Shown piece after piece: positions 11,358 through 20,241 of a DNA stretch of 64,000 nt. Each line of letters starts with the position of its first letter. Position 1 is the first letter of the stretch. Made by a program: the position numbers and the translations under genes. The DNA lies in the NCBI GenBank assembly GCA_905221195.1, contig CAJNCF010000002.1, forward strand, positions 62,001 through 126,000, read 5' to 3'. The stretch comes from a bacterium. GTDB taxonomy: Bacteria > Bacillota > Bacilli > Lactobacillales > Streptococcaceae. The notes under the pieces are model-generated. The model was not told where the DNA came from. It saw only the letters and a program-made list of their open reading frames with translations, and ran no database searches.

Positions 11358-12046
11358 GAATCCAGCCCTTTCTCAACAGCATTTTTGGCAGCTTCTTGCT
11401 CTGCTAATTTCTTAGAACGACCTTGACCTTGACCAATGCTCTTGCCTTCAACAAGAACTTCTACATCAAAGACCTTATCATGGGCAGGACCCGTTTCAGA
11501 AATCACCTGATAACGAATAGCCACATCCCCATTGACCTGTAGTAACTCTTGAAGATGGGTTTTGTAGTCTGTAATCATCTCAAATTCGCCTGCTTCAACC
11601 TTAGGAATCATGACCTGATAGATAAATTCCTTTACCTTGGCCACATCCTTATCCAAAAGGAGGGCACCTAGAAAGGCTTCAAAGGCATCACCAAGGATGG
11701 TATCACGATTACGCCCACCAGACTTTTCTTCCCCCTTACCCAGCTTGATAAACTGGTCAAACTGGCAATCACGCGCAAAACCAGCCAAACTCTCCTCGCG
11801 GACAATCATGGCACGGAGTTTAGACAAGTCACCCTCAGGCTTTTTAGGATATTTTTTATACAGATATTCTGAAATCAATAACTGTAGAACAGCGTCTCCT
11901 AAAAATTCCAAGCGCTCATTGTGTGAAATTTTTAAGAGGCGGTGCTCATTAGCATAACTCGTATGAGTAAAGGCAGTCTCCAGTAACTTTTGGTCTGCAA
12001 ATTCGATTGCAAAATGGTTCTTTAGTACAGTTTGTAATTCTTTCAT
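11348..12046 (-). CDS. rnc: Ribonuclease III
   Basis: This double-strand-specific endoribonuclease processes rRNA precursors and structured mRNAs. 232 residues. The signature NERLEFLGD is at residues 43-51 with metal-binding E47 and D51, a second acidic pair lies in [10 protein letters not shown], and a C-terminal dsRNA-binding domain starts near residue 155 (KTHLQELLQ ... [11 protein letters not shown]). First gene of the rnc-smc-HAD-HAD-ftsY operon, with its own promoter. Confidence 0.96.
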   Translation of the reverse strand: MKELQTVLKNHFAIEFADQKLLETAFTHTSYANEHRLLKISHNERLEFLGDAVLQLLISEYLYKKYPKKPEGDLSKLRAMIVREESLAGFARDCQFDQFIKLGKGEEKSGGRNRDTILGDAFEAFLGALLLDKDVAKVKEFIYQVMIPKVEAGEFEMITDYKTHLQELLQVNGDVAIRYQVISETGPAHDKVFDVEVLVEGKSIGQGQGRSKKLAEQEAAKNAVEKGLDSCI

Positions 12047-12080
12047 ACCAACCTCTTTCTAACTGATAACAGTCCTTTTT

Positions 12081-12109
12081 ATTATATCAAAAAAAGCCCC
12101 CTGAGTCAC
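12081..12109 (-). promoter_or_regulatory. Promoter of the rnc-smc-ftsY operon
   Basis: Reading the minus strand: GTGACT (12109-12104), 17 bases, TATAAT (12086-12081), with TG one base before the -10. Confidence 0.65.
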
Positions 12110-12190
12110 TTTAAAACGGGACTGGAGAGCATTTGGGAATTCATTGAAATGAGATTTTCAGTTTTAGGGGCAAATTTGAGGCAGGATAAA

Positions 12191-12217
12191 TAAAAAGCCC
12201 TATTAAAGGCTTTTTTA
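12191..12217 (-). terminator. Terminator downstream of tRNA-Arg(CCG)
   Basis: The stem AAAAAGCC / GGCTTTTT with a T-run lies 13 bases past the tRNA 3' end. The remaining ~80 bases between here and the rnc promoter show no feature I can name. Confidence 0.7.
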
Positions 12218-12229
12218 GAATATTTACAT

Positions 12230-12300
12230 CCACCCTGAGGGAATCGAACCCCCATCTCAAGAACCGGAATCTTACGTGATATCCATTACACTAAGGGTGG
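12230..12300 (-). tRNA. tRNA-Arg (anticodon CCG)
   Basis: A 71-nt cloverleaf on the minus strand. The acceptor stem CCACCCT pairs with AGGGTGG, the T arm contains GGTTCGATTCC, and the anticodon loop TTCCGGT gives CCG, decoding CGG. The CCA end is not encoded. Confidence 0.93.
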
Positions 12301-12311
12301 AAACTTGTTTT

Positions 12312-12340
12312 ATTATAACAAAAATCTGCTCTAATAACAA
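12312..12340 (-). promoter_or_regulatory. Promoter of tRNA-Arg(CCG)
   Basis: On the minus strand TTGTTA (12340-12335), a 17-base spacer and a perfect TATAAT (12317-12312). The predicted start is a few bases before the tRNA. The same stretch can fold as a stem (AACTTGTT..ATTA / TAATAACAAGTT) with a T-run on the plus strand. Confidence 0.75.
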
Positions 12341-12366
12341 GTTTTTTTCTGGCCATATAGCCCGTC

Positions 12367-13353
12367 TTAGTGGGAAGCATCCCCATTCCAGATAGAGTTT
12401 TTCACGATAACATAATCAACGTGTTTAAGGTCAGCAACCTGACGTCCACCTGCATAAGAAATAGCACTTTGAAGGTCTTGTTCCATCTCAGTAAGGGTAT
12501 CTTGCAGATGACCTTTGGCAGGAAGCAAGATGCGTTTGCCTTCCACATTTTTGTAAGCACCTTTTTGATATTGTGAAGCTGAACCGTAGTATTCTTTGAA
12601 CTGTTCACCATCCACTTCAATCGTTTTCCCTGGACTTTCGATGTGTCCTGCAAAGAGGGAACCAATCATGACCATGCTGGCACCGAAACGGATAGACTTG
12701 GCAATATCACCGTGAGTACGAATTCCTCCATCAGCAATAATCGGTTTACGGGCAGCCTTGGCACACCAGCGTAGGGCAGCCAACTGCCAACCACCTGTAC
12801 CGAACCCAGTCTTGACCTTAGTGATACAAACCTTACCAGGACCGATTCCAACCTTAGTAGCATCCGCACCAGCATTTTCCAATTCACGCACAGCTTCTGG
12901 TGTTCCCACATTTCCAGCAATGACAAAAGTATCTGGCAATTCTTTCTTGATGTGTTGAATCATTGAAATCACGCTATCTGCATGACCATGAGCAATGTCA
13001 ATCGTGATGTATTCGGGAGCATCAGCCTTGAGCTGGCTAACGAAATCATACTCATAGTCCTTAACACCGACAGATATAGAAGCAATGAGCCCTTGCTCGT
13101 GCATTCGTTTAATAAAAGGAATGCGTCCTGCTTCATCAAAACGGTGCATAATGTAGAAGTAACCACCTTTAGCAAGTTGCTCTGCTACATTTTCATCTAA
13201 AATCGTCTGCATATTAGCTGGCACCACAGGTAGTTTAAAGGTGTGATTTCCTAGAGTGACACTTGTATCCGCTTCTGCACGGCTTTTAATGACACATTTA
13301 TTTGGAATCAATTGAATATCTTCGTAATCAAAAATTGGAAATTCATTTAACAT
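12367..13353 (-). CDS. guaC: GMP reductase
   Basis: Reduces GMP to IMP with NADPH, returning guanine nucleotides to the common purine pool. 328 residues of the IMPDH/GMPR barrel, with no CBS domains, as expected for GuaC type 2. The catalytic-cysteine loop reads [11 protein letters not shown], followed by [10 protein letters not shown] and [14 protein letters not shown]. It is a single-gene unit with a consensus promoter and a roughly 70-nt structured leader (see the 13358-13461 entry). Confidence 0.95.
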   Translation of the reverse strand: MLNEFPIFDYEDIQLIPNKCVIKSRAEADTSVTLGNHTFKLPVVPANMQTILDENVAEQLAKGGYFYIMHRFDEAGRIPFIKRMHEQGLIASISVGVKDYEYDFVSQLKADAPEYITIDIAHGHADSVISMIQHIKKELPDTFVIAGNVGTPEAVRELENAGADATKVGIGPGKVCITKVKTGFGTGGWQLAALRWCAKAARKPIIADGGIRTHGDIAKSIRFGASMVMIGSLFAGHIESPGKTIEVDGEQFKEYYGSASQYQKGAYKNVEGKRILLPAKGHLQDTLTEMEQDLQSAISYAGGRQVADLKHVDYVIVKNSIWNGDASH

Positions 13354-13357
13354 ATCG

Positions 13358-13461
13358 ATTTCTCATTTCTTTTGTAATGACCTACCTATGCTCTCGCATC
13401 ACTACGCCTTTTCCGACGTTTCCTTAATTTATTATAAATCAAAGTACAGTTTTTGTCAAAT
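13358..13461 (-). promoter_or_regulatory. guaC promoter and structured 5' leader
   Basis: Perfect TTGACA (13461-13456), 17 bases, TATAAT (13438-13433). The following leader can fold as GTAGTGA / TCATTAC enclosing a TGC-GAGA-GCA stem-loop. No known riboswitch consensus is matched. Confidence 0.65.
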
Positions 13462-13507
13462 AATTTTATAAATTAAAATATATTGTTCGGATTTTGTTGT
13501 ATAAATA

Positions 13508-13548
13508 ACAAAAGAAAGAGGAGAGATTATTTTCTCCCCACTTCTTTT
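13508..13548. terminator. Terminator after the YrdC-like gene
   Basis: The stem GGGGAGA / TCTCTCC is extended by AAAAGAAG / CTTTCTTTT and lies just past the stop at 13554. T-rich on the minus strand, and roughly symmetric. Confidence 0.5.
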
Positions 13549-13553
13549 CTATC

Positions 13554-14333
13554 CTAATAATACTCGCCCTGACGGTAGTCCCATGAGTTAAAGGTGTCTG
13601 ACAGGTGCATCATGATTTTATCAATATCAAGCCCCTTTCGGATTACAACTGGTGCTGGTGAAGTTGAACGTTCTCCTCCTTGTTCTGGGATGAGTTTGCC
13701 ATCTTTATCGACCATAGACACCATCACACCTTGCTCGTAGCGAGTTTCAATCGTTTTGTCAGGTTGGATGGATGCTACATAGTCGTCTGCTTCAATGACA
13801 AGATCCACTGCTCCTTCTATACGTTCTCCGATTCCTTCTACCTTACCACGGTTTCCTTTTCCAGACGGGTTAGCTGATGAGGCATAGACCATCTTGCCTT
13901 CTTCCCAAAGTTTGGCAGCCAATTGTTCACCAGCTTTACCAAACTTGATTACGAAACAGCTAGTACCACGCACGTCAGTCATCAGTTCTTCACGTCCATC
14001 ACCGTATGCTTTGAGCTTTTCAAAAGCTTCTGGTTTCCAAGGAAGGATACAACCGAGGAGAATGTCTTCGTCCCAATGTTTTTGGTAGAAGGCTTCAATT
14101 TCTGGGTTAAGTTGTGCTAAAGCTCGAAGCTCGTCCATGCTACCACAAAGTACAACACCTGGCTTGTTACGATTACGTTCTTTGGCTGCGAACTTGCGCT
14201 CAAGACCAGCCTTATCGCTAGTCATAATAATGTAACCAACTTTGGTAGGGCAAACGATACATCCGCCCTCACCTTTTAAAATGTCATATCCTTCTTGTGA
14301 AAGTGTTCCCTTCCATTGAATGTGTTTTGTCAT
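13554..14333 (-). CDS. YrdC/Sua5-family protein (threonylcarbamoyl-AMP synthase-like)
   Basis: 259 residues. An N-terminal YrdC-type fold is recognisable from the basic ATP-site stretch around KERNRNKPG, from VVLCGSMDEL, and from YASSANPSGKGN late in the domain. The family makes threonylcarbamoyl-AMP for the t6A37 modification of ANN-decoding tRNAs. The C-terminal ~70 residues are not the standard Sua5 domain, so this may be a paralogue with a changed role rather than the main Sua5 enzyme. It lies 27 bases after leuD and may be transcribed from the leu operon. Confidence 0.72.
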   Translation of the reverse strand: MTKHIQWKGTLSQEGYDILKGEGGCIVCPTKVGYIIMTSDKAGLERKFAAKERNRNKPGVVLCGSMDELRALAQLNPEIEAFYQKHWDEDILLGCILPWKPEAFEKLKAYGDGREELMTDVRGTSCFVIKFGKAGEQLAAKLWEEGKMVYASSANPSGKGNRGKVEGIGERIEGAVDLVIEADDYVASIQPDKTIETRYEQGVMVSMVDKDGKLIPEQGGERSTSPAPVVIRKGLDIDKIMMHLSDTFNSWDYRQGEYY

Positions 14334-14360
14334 AGTTCTATTTCCTTTTCTAATTTTCTT

Positions 14361-14954
14361 CTAATCCTGCCAGTAGGCTGGTCGTTGTTTTTCATAGGCA
14401 GCAATCAAGTCTTCATACTGCAAAGTAATACCGATATCATCCAAACCATTTAAGAGTTTGTATTTCCATTCGCTATCGATTTCAAAAGTGAATTCTCCAA
14501 CTGGCGAGATGATTTTTTGTTGTTCCAAGTCCACAGTTACCTGATCACTTGGTTGTAGCTGGGCTAGTTTCTCTCTAACCTCTCTGGGCTGAACGATTGG
14601 CAACATGCCATTATTGAGTTCATTATTGTAATGAATATCACCGAAAGACCCTGCAATCACGACTTTAAAACCATAGTCCGCTAGAGCCCAAGCTGCGTGT
14701 TCCCTCGAAGACCCTGCCCCAAAGTTATCTCCTGAGATGAGGATGCTGGCTTTGCGATATTCAGGTCGGTTAAAGACAAAGTCTGGATCCTCAGTATACT
14801 TATCGTCCAAATATCGCCAAGAATACATGAGGTACTTACCAAAGCCTTTTTTATCAATTAACTTGAGAAACTGCTTGGGTAGGATTTGGTCGGTGTCGAT
14901 GTTATCATTCATGAGAGGAACGGTCGTTCCCCTATAAACTGTAAATTTCTCCAT
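14361..14954 (-). CDS. leuD: 3-isopropylmalate dehydratase small subunit
   Basis: The small (swivel) subunit of isopropylmalate isomerase, which interconverts 2- and 3-isopropylmalate in leucine synthesis. 197 residues with the family hallmarks [14 protein letters not shown] and [17 protein letters not shown], which bind substrate. It follows leuC by 9 bases and completes the leuA-leuB-DUF1294-leuC-leuD order. Confidence 0.95.
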   Translation of the reverse strand: MEKFTVYRGTTVPLMNDNIDTDQILPKQFLKLIDKKGFGKYLMYSWRYLDDKYTEDPDFVFNRPEYRKASILISGDNFGAGSSREHAAWALADYGFKVVIAGSFGDIHYNNELNNGMLPIVQPREVREKLAQLQPSDQVTVDLEQQKIISPVGEFTFEIDSEWKYKLLNGLDDIGITLQYEDLIAAYEKQRPAYWQD

Positions 14955-14963
14955 ATCCTCTCC

Positions 14964-16346
14964 TTACTGGGCTTCTGGCATTTGCCGAACATCTACAAAG
15001 CGCCCTGCAATAGCTGCCGCAGCTGCCATAGCTGGACTGCAAAGATGGGTCTTAGCGCCAAAGCCCTGTCTGTCTTCAAAGTTACGGTTGCTTGTTGAGG
15101 CGCAGTGGACGCCATCAGGTACCTTGTCGGGATTCATCCCTAGGCACATAGAGCAACCTGGGTCTCTCCATTCAAAGCCAGCATCTAGAAAGACCTTGTC
15201 CAAACCCAATTTCTCAGCAGCTCGTTTCACAGGACGAGAGCCTGGAACCACGATAGCCGTTAAATTGGGAGCAATTTTCTTTCCTTTGACAAATCGCGCA
15301 GCCAGCTGTAAGTCGCTGAGACGAGCATTGGTACATGAACCGATAAAGATATAGCCCAGTTCAATATCCTCTGGCTTTTGACCAGGCTCCAAGTCCATGT
15401 AATTGTAGGCTCGTTCATCATTCATATCCTTAATTTCTGGAAAGCTACTGTCAAAGTCAACGCCCATAGCAGGATTGGTGCCCCACGTTACCATGGGAGC
15501 CAAGTCTGAGACATCCATCTGGATAACCTTATCGTAAATAGCATCATCATCACTGACCATTGTCTTCCAATCCGCCACAGCCTCTTCAAAATCCTCTGGA
15601 ACACACTCACGTCCCTTAAGATAATCATAGGTAATTTGATCCGGATTCATGATTCCCATCTTGGAGCCAAACTCGATAGACATATTGCAGATGGTCATTC
15701 GCTCTTCCATGCTCAGTGCATCAATAGCCTGTCCACGATATTCCACCACGTAGCCAACTCCACAGGCAACGCCGTATTTAGCAATCAAGGCTAAAATGAA
15801 ATCCTTGGAATAAACTCCTTTTTGAGGAACACCAGTGAATTCCACCAGCATTTTCTTGGGTTTAACCTGCCAGAGGGTCTGGGTAGCGAAGACATGCTCA
15901 ACCTCACTGGTCCCAATTCCAAAAGCGATTGCTCCGAAAGCCCCGTGGGTTGCCGTATGGCTATCTCCACAGACGATGAATTTTCCTGGTTGCGTCCGTC
16001 CTGTTTCTGGACCAACCATGTGAACGATCCCCTGTTTTTCAGAACCGTGGGCTGCATGTTCGATCCCAAACTCCTCAACATTTTCAGCAAGCTTATCAAT
16101 TTGTGCCTTAGAAATCACATCTCGAATATCGTAAATATTGACTGTCGGGACATTGTGGTCAAAGGTCCCAAATGTCAAGTCTGGTCGTCTCAATCTGCGG
16201 CCTGCATCTCGTAATCCTTGAAAAGCTTGGGGACTGGTCACTTCATGAATATAGTGTTGATCCACATACATGAGTTGAGGTTGCCCTTCTTCTCCTGTGA
16301 TGACATGGCGGTCCCATAATTTATCAAAAATCGATTTTCCTGCCAT
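14964..16346 (-). CDS. leuC: 3-isopropylmalate dehydratase large subunit
   Basis: 460-residue aconitase-family subunit holding the catalytic [4Fe-4S] cluster. The three cluster cysteines are visible in [10 protein letters not shown] and in [13 protein letters not shown]. The substrate motif [14 protein letters not shown] is also present. It pairs with LeuD directly downstream. The cluster is intact here, in contrast to nth further along the window. Confidence 0.96.
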   Translation of the reverse strand: MAGKSIFDKLWDRHVITGEEGQPQLMYVDQHYIHEVTSPQAFQGLRDAGRRLRRPDLTFGTFDHNVPTVNIYDIRDVISKAQIDKLAENVEEFGIEHAAHGSEKQGIVHMVGPETGRTQPGKFIVCGDSHTATHGAFGAIAFGIGTSEVEHVFATQTLWQVKPKKMLVEFTGVPQKGVYSKDFILALIAKYGVACGVGYVVEYRGQAIDALSMEERMTICNMSIEFGSKMGIMNPDQITYDYLKGRECVPEDFEEAVADWKTMVSDDDAIYDKVIQMDVSDLAPMVTWGTNPAMGVDFDSSFPEIKDMNDERAYNYMDLEPGQKPEDIELGYIFIGSCTNARLSDLQLAARFVKGKKIAPNLTAIVVPGSRPVKRAAEKLGLDKVFLDAGFEWRDPGCSMCLGMNPDKVPDGVHCASTSNRNFEDRQGFGAKTHLCSPAMAAAAAIAGRFVDVRQMPEAQ

Positions 16347-16349
16347 CCA

Positions 16350-16619
16350 TTACCTCCAAATAAAATATAAGACTACTAGTGTGGTCACCATCCCGAGAAA
16401 CCAAACCGTTTTAAAGTACCATTTTCTAGTCTTGTGATGAAAGATGATTCCTGCTAACCAGGCACCAAAACCACCACAAGTAAAAGCTAAAATAAGTAAG
16501 ATTTTCTCAGGGATGCGCCAAGCTCTTCTCCTTGCCTTGGATTTGTCAATGCCATAAATCAAGAAAACCATGACATTCCAAATCAAAAGGACTAGAGTAA
16601 TTTTTTCGTCTAACTTCAT
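16350..16619 (-). CDS. DUF1294 small membrane protein inside the leu operon
   Basis: 89 residues with hydrophobic segments at about 7-23, 42-62 and 69-87, and the DUF1294 hallmarks DKSKARRRAWRIPE and GGFGAWLAG. The function of the family is unknown. It overlaps the leuB stop by 4 bases and lies 3 bases before leuC, so it must be co-transcribed and probably co-translated with the leucine genes. Whether the link is functional is open. Confidence 0.8.
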   Translation of the reverse strand: MKLDEKITLVLLIWNVMVFLIYGIDKSKARRRAWRIPEKILLILAFTCGGFGAWLAGIIFHHKTRKWYFKTVWFLGMVTTLVVLYFIWR

Positions 16620-17653
16620 AACCTTGCAATGATAGCTTCCGTCATTTCCTTGGTCGAAGCCTGTCCACCTATATCTCTTGTTAAAATGCCAGCCGCTAAA
16701 CTTGCCTCAACAGCACGCTCGATACGCTCTGCATCCTCATAACGTCCAAAGCTGTCTCTCAGCATCATGGCCACTGATAAAATCATGGAGATAGGATTGG
16801 CAATTCCTTGACCTGCAATATCGGGTGCCGAACCATGAATTGGCTCATAGAGACTTGGTCCATTTTCAGAATGACTGGCTGATGGCATAACCCCAAGTGT
16901 ACCAGATAAAACGCTTGATTCATCAGATAAGATATCTCCGAAAAGATTCTCCGTTACGATAACATCAAACTTAGCAGGATTGGTAATCATGAGCATAGCA
17001 GCTGAGTCGACTAGCTGGTGCTCCAAGGTTACATCTGGGAAATCCTGTGCGACTTCCTCAGCTACTTTCCGCCAGAGTTTTGAGGTCGCTAGAACATTTT
17101 GCTTATCGATACTAGTCACGATTTTTCTGCGATTTCTTGCAATTTCAAAGGCCTTACGAATAATCCGCTCTACTTCCTCATAGCTATAGTCGTTGATATC
17201 ACACGCTTTTCGCTCTTCAAGGATATGATTTCCAAAGTAAATCCCGCCTGTCAACTCACGCACCACGACAAAGTCTACACCAGCAATTCGTTCTGGTTTG
17301 AGTGGTGACAAATGCTTGAGGCTATCAAAGATTTTTACAGGGCGAATATTGGCGTAAAGATTGAGTTCCTTACGGAGAGCCAGCAGGCCTTGTTCTGGGC
17401 GAACCGCTGCTCCATCATACTGAGGACTACCGATAGCTGCTAGTAGGATAGCATCTGCTTCTCTACTTGCCTTGAGGGTTTCATCAGGTAAGGGATGCCC
17501 TGCAGCATCGATACCTGCACCTCCGAAAGGTCGTCTATCAATCTCATAGTCAAAACCTGTTTTTTCAGCTAGAGCTTCCAGAACCTCTAAACCAGCCTTC
17601 ATGATTTCTGGACCGATTCCGTCCCCTGCTAGAGCTACTATTTTCTTTGTCAT
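16616..17653 (-). CDS. leuB: 3-isopropylmalate dehydrogenase
   Basis: NAD-dependent oxidative decarboxylase forming 4-methyl-2-oxopentanoate (via 2-isopropyl-3-oxosuccinate). 345 residues. The start region ALAGDGIGPEI, the substrate-binding RELTGGIYFG, the metal site in VTENLFGDILSDESS and the NAD site GSAPDIAGQG are all present. It lies 11 bases after leuA. Confidence 0.96.
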   Translation of the reverse strand: MTKKIVALAGDGIGPEIMKAGLEVLEALAEKTGFDYEIDRRPFGGAGIDAAGHPLPDETLKASREADAILLAAIGSPQYDGAAVRPEQGLLALRKELNLYANIRPVKIFDSLKHLSPLKPERIAGVDFVVVRELTGGIYFGNHILEERKACDINDYSYEEVERIIRKAFEIARNRRKIVTSIDKQNVLATSKLWRKVAEEVAQDFPDVTLEHQLVDSAAMLMITNPAKFDVIVTENLFGDILSDESSVLSGTLGVMPSASHSENGPSLYEPIHGSAPDIAGQGIANPISMILSVAMMLRDSFGRYEDAERIERAVEASLAAGILTRDIGGQASTKEMTEAIIARL

Positions 17654-17664
17654 AGCATTCTCCT

Positions 17665-19227
17665 TTACACACTAGGCATATCGCGGTATGAAACACTGCG
17701 TCCCATCTCACCTGCATTCTCTTTTTGAACAAAGGTATTAGCATTGATGTAGGCAATAGCCGAAGCCTTCAACACATCGAAATCAAGCCCTGCTGCATTA
17801 AAGATGGTTTCTGTATCTCTGTTTTCAACAGTGACCAAGACCCGAGCTTGGGCATCAATTCCATCTGTCACCGCATCAATGGTATAGGACACCAAGCGGA
17901 CAGATTGGTTAAAGAACTTGTCAATAGTGTTAAAGATAGCCTCAACAGAGCCTTGCCCTGTCGCATTAAATTCGACTTTCTCACCATCCATATTGGCTAG
18001 GCTAACAAGCGCTTCAATGTTATTGTCTGCATGAGTTTGAAGTTGTAAATCATCAAAATGGAAGCCTTCTGGATTTTCAACCATGGTTCCAGCTACCAGA
18101 GCTCGAATATCTGCATCTGTGATTTCTTGTTTCTTGTCTGCTAACGCCTTGAACTTAGCAAAGAGTGGTTTGATGTCCTCTTCTGAAAAGTCTAGGGCCA
18201 ATTCTCTTAGTTTTTCAACAAAGGCATGGCGACCAGACAATTTTCCAAGCGGAAGACTATTACTCTTAACACCGACCAATTCAGGTGTGATAATCTCATA
18301 AGTAAGAGGATTTTTAAGGACTCCGTCTTGGTGAATACCAGACTCGTGAGAAAAGGCATTGCCACCAACCACAGCCTTATTTTTAGGAACTGGAATACCT
18401 GAGAAGCGAGAAACCATTTCTGACGTATTGATGGTCTCATTTAGGACAATACTGCTCTCTGCTTGGTAGTAATCTTGTCGAATATTGAGAGCCACTGCTA
18501 TTTCTTCCAAAGCAGCATTCCCAGCTCTCTCCCCAATACCGTTGATGGTTCCTTCAACACGTCCTGCTCCATTCTTGACAGCAGCAAGGCTATTTGCCAC
18601 TGCCATTCCGAGGTCATCGTGACAGTGAGGCGAATAGATAATCTGACGATCTGTCTTAACATTCTCAATCAAGTATTTGAAGATAGCTCCGTACTCTTCT
18701 GGCGTGGTAAATCCTACCGTGTCAGGAATATTGATATAAGACGCCCCTGCATCAACCGCTGTTTGAACAACTTGCAAGAGGAAATCCAACTCTGTTCTAG
18801 TTGCATCCTCAGGAGAGAATTCGACCACTTCAAACTTAGAACGTGCATAAGAAACATGCTCCTTAATAGCTTCCAAAATCTCTTCCTTGCTCTTATTAAG
18901 TTTATACTTGCGATGAATGGGACTAGTAGCGATAAAGACGTGAACTTGTGGATACTTGGCGTCCTTAAGGGCCTCGTAACAAGCATCAATATCAGACTTA
19001 ACAGAGCGAGCCAAACCAGTCACCGCTGTTTTCTTCAAGACCTTAGCAATCTCCTGCACTGCCGTAAATGAGTCAGGGCTAGCCGCTGGAAAACCAGCTT
19101 CGATGGCTGAAATGCCCCATTTCTCCAGCTGCCTTGCGATGGCAATTTTTTCTTTGATTGAGAAGTTAACACCAGGTGTCTGTTCTCCATCCCGAAGGCT
19201 GGTATCTAGAAATTCAACTGTTCTCAT
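17665..19227 (-). CDS. leuA: 2-isopropylmalate synthase
   Basis: The committed step of leucine synthesis, condensing acetyl-CoA with 2-oxoisovalerate. 520 residues from the ATG at 19227. A longer in-frame reading from a TTG at 19245 is rejected because the ribosome site GGGGAA lies between it and the ATG. The HMGL-like TIM barrel begins with FLDTSLRDGEQTPG and has the metal motif SPHCHDDLGMA. The C-terminal ~130 residues are the leucine-binding allosteric domain, indicating feedback inhibition. Controlled by the leader peptide, attenuator and CodY-type box upstream. Confidence 0.95.
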   Translation of the reverse strand: MRTVEFLDTSLRDGEQTPGVNFSIKEKIAIARQLEKWGISAIEAGFPAASPDSFTAVQEIAKVLKKTAVTGLARSVKSDIDACYEALKDAKYPQVHVFIATSPIHRKYKLNKSKEEILEAIKEHVSYARSKFEVVEFSPEDATRTELDFLLQVVQTAVDAGASYINIPDTVGFTTPEEYGAIFKYLIENVKTDRQIIYSPHCHDDLGMAVANSLAAVKNGAGRVEGTINGIGERAGNAALEEIAVALNIRQDYYQAESSIVLNETINTSEMVSRFSGIPVPKNKAVVGGNAFSHESGIHQDGVLKNPLTYEIITPELVGVKSNSLPLGKLSGRHAFVEKLRELALDFSEEDIKPLFAKFKALADKKQEITDADIRALVAGTMVENPEGFHFDDLQLQTHADNNIEALVSLANMDGEKVEFNATGQGSVEAIFNTIDKFFNQSVRLVSYTIDAVTDGIDAQARVLVTVENRDTETIFNAAGLDFDVLKASAIAYINANTFVQKENAGEMGRSVSYRDMPSV

Positions 19228-19254
19228 AAGATTCCCCTTTTCCAAATGTGGTTT

Positions 19255-19294
19255 TTAAAAAAAACATCTCGCTCAGAAGTTCAAGCGAGATGTT
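19255..19294 (-). terminator. Attenuator terminator of the leu operon
   Basis: A perfect 11-bp stem (AACATCTCGCT / AGCGAGATGTT) followed by an unbroken T-run, placed between the leader peptide and leuA. An upstream stem (GGCTAGTGC / GCATTAGTCC) overlaps the leader-peptide stop codon. Confidence 0.85.
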
Positions 19295-19340
19295 GATTCA
19301 CTCCCGCTTGGTAAGCCAAACAGGACTAATGCTTTTTGCA

Positions 19341-19394
19341 CTAGCCCGAGTACCTCAACAACAAAGCAAATTGATTAAACTTAGCTGTTTTCAT
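19341..19394 (-). CDS. leuL: leu operon leader peptide
   Basis: A 17-codon ORF, MKTAKFNQFALLLRYSG, preceded by AAGGAG at 10 bases. It holds three consecutive TTG leucine codons shortly before its stop, the expected design for sensing charged tRNA-Leu by ribosome stalling. It lies between the leu promoter and an intrinsic terminator. Confidence 0.82.
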   Translation of the reverse strand: MKTAKFNQFALLLRYSG

Positions 19395-19430
19395 GTTTGA
19401 CTTTCTCCTTCGTTTGATATCATGTTTAGT

Positions 19431-19459
19431 ATTTTAGCATAGGTAAAAACACTTGTCAA
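19431..19459 (-). promoter_or_regulatory. Promoter of the leu operon
   Basis: Perfect TTGACA (19459-19454), 17 bases, TAAAAT (19436-19431) on the minus strand. Confidence 0.85.
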
Positions 19460-19471
19460 GAAAAAATCCAA

Positions 19472-19486
19472 TATTTTCTGAAAATT
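19472..19486 (-). promoter_or_regulatory. CodY box upstream of the leu promoter
   Basis: TATTTTCTGAAAATT differs at one position from the published CodY consensus AATTTTCWGAAAATT. It ends 12 bases upstream of the -35 element. CodY represses branched-chain amino-acid genes when isoleucine/leucine/valine are plentiful. Confidence 0.7.
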
Positions 19487-19541
19487 TCTTCAGTATAGAA
19501 TATTTTGCTAATTGAAAGTTCTTGAAAATTCTTGAAATGTT

Positions 19542-20198
19542 TCATTTTTTTAAAGTTAAGTTCCAACTTATTTCTATCAATTCCAGGACTTCTTCATCTG
19601 ATAAAGTATCATCAAGAGGCACACTAATCCAGTAGCGTTTGTTCATATGGTAAGCTGGATAAATACCTTTTTGTGAAAGCAAGTCCGCTACTTGGTCATG
19701 TTTGAGGTTAATTGCTTCGACTAGACCTTTTCTATCCTTTTCCAGCTTATCCCAAGAAATTTTCATCAAAACAGCATACCACTTTTGATTGCCTTCATGT
19801 CGTAATACTACCGTATCATGCGATTTCTCCCACAGATACTCCAACTGATTTCCATACTTTTCTTGAACTTGAGTCATAATTCGCTTAGTCTGAGGACAGA
19901 TAAAATCCTGTACCTCAAAACAAGCCTTCCGAATCTGGTAAAGAATCTCCAGACAAGCCTCACGGACACTTGCAACAAAACTTCCTTTAAAACTTTCCAT
20001 ATGGACTTGAGGATAGAGTTCACCAGTCTCCTGATCAAAGACCTGAAAACTCACATTATCAGTAGTGATGGAGACTGTCATGACAAAGTCACCCTGCAAA
20101 ATCTGGCAACTATAAGTCCAGACTTCCTCATTTTCTACAAAACCATAGGCACAAGCCTTTTCTTGATTAAACTGATAGGATTTAAAAATTTCAAACAT
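19542..20198 (-). CDS. MmcQ/YjbR-family protein with an N-terminal extension
   Basis: 218 residues. The C-terminal ~110 residues look like the MmcQ/YjbR fold (YLWEKSHDTVVLRHEGNQKWYAVLMKI ... NKRYWISVPLD), a CyaY-like domain suspected of nucleic-acid binding. The N-terminal ~95 residues are an additional domain without a recognised family. It follows cutC. No Shine-Dalgarno sequence is directly at the ATG: an AAAGG lies upstream of a hairpin that could bring it into position (see findings). Function unknown. Confidence 0.75.
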   Translation of the reverse strand: MFEIFKSYQFNQEKACAYGFVENEEVWTYSCQILQGDFVMTVSITTDNVSFQVFDQETGELYPQVHMESFKGSFVASVREACLEILYQIRKACFEVQDFICPQTKRIMTQVQEKYGNQLEYLWEKSHDTVVLRHEGNQKWYAVLMKISWDKLEKDRKGLVEAINLKHDQVADLLSQKGIYPAYHMNKRYWISVPLDDTLSDEEVLELIEISWNLTLKK

Positions 20199-20205
20199 AA
20201 GTGAA

Positions 20206-20234
20206 AACTGCTACCAAAAGCTAGCAGTTCCTTT
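20206..20234 (-). promoter_or_regulatory. Hairpin between Shine-Dalgarno and start codon of the MmcQ-like gene
   Basis: The stem AACTGCTA / TAGCAGTT (20229-20206 read on the minus strand) directly follows AAAGG (20234-20230) and ends 7 bases before the ATG. Only TTTTC follows the stem, so it is a poor terminator. Confidence 0.5.
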
Positions 20235-20241
20235 CTATTTT

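Noticed and set aside
12301..12348. Terminator of guaC
   Set aside because: The T-run is on the plus strand while guaC is on the minus strand; on the minus strand the same bases form a near-consensus promoter for tRNA-Arg.
13354..13432. Guanine (purine) riboswitch before guaC
   Set aside because: The conserved junction and loop sequences of the purine aptamer are absent.
19255..19394. T-box riboswitch upstream of leuA
   Set aside because: No T-box consensus (AGGGTGGNACCGCG) and no specifier-loop architecture; the Leu-rich leader ORF explains the attenuator better.
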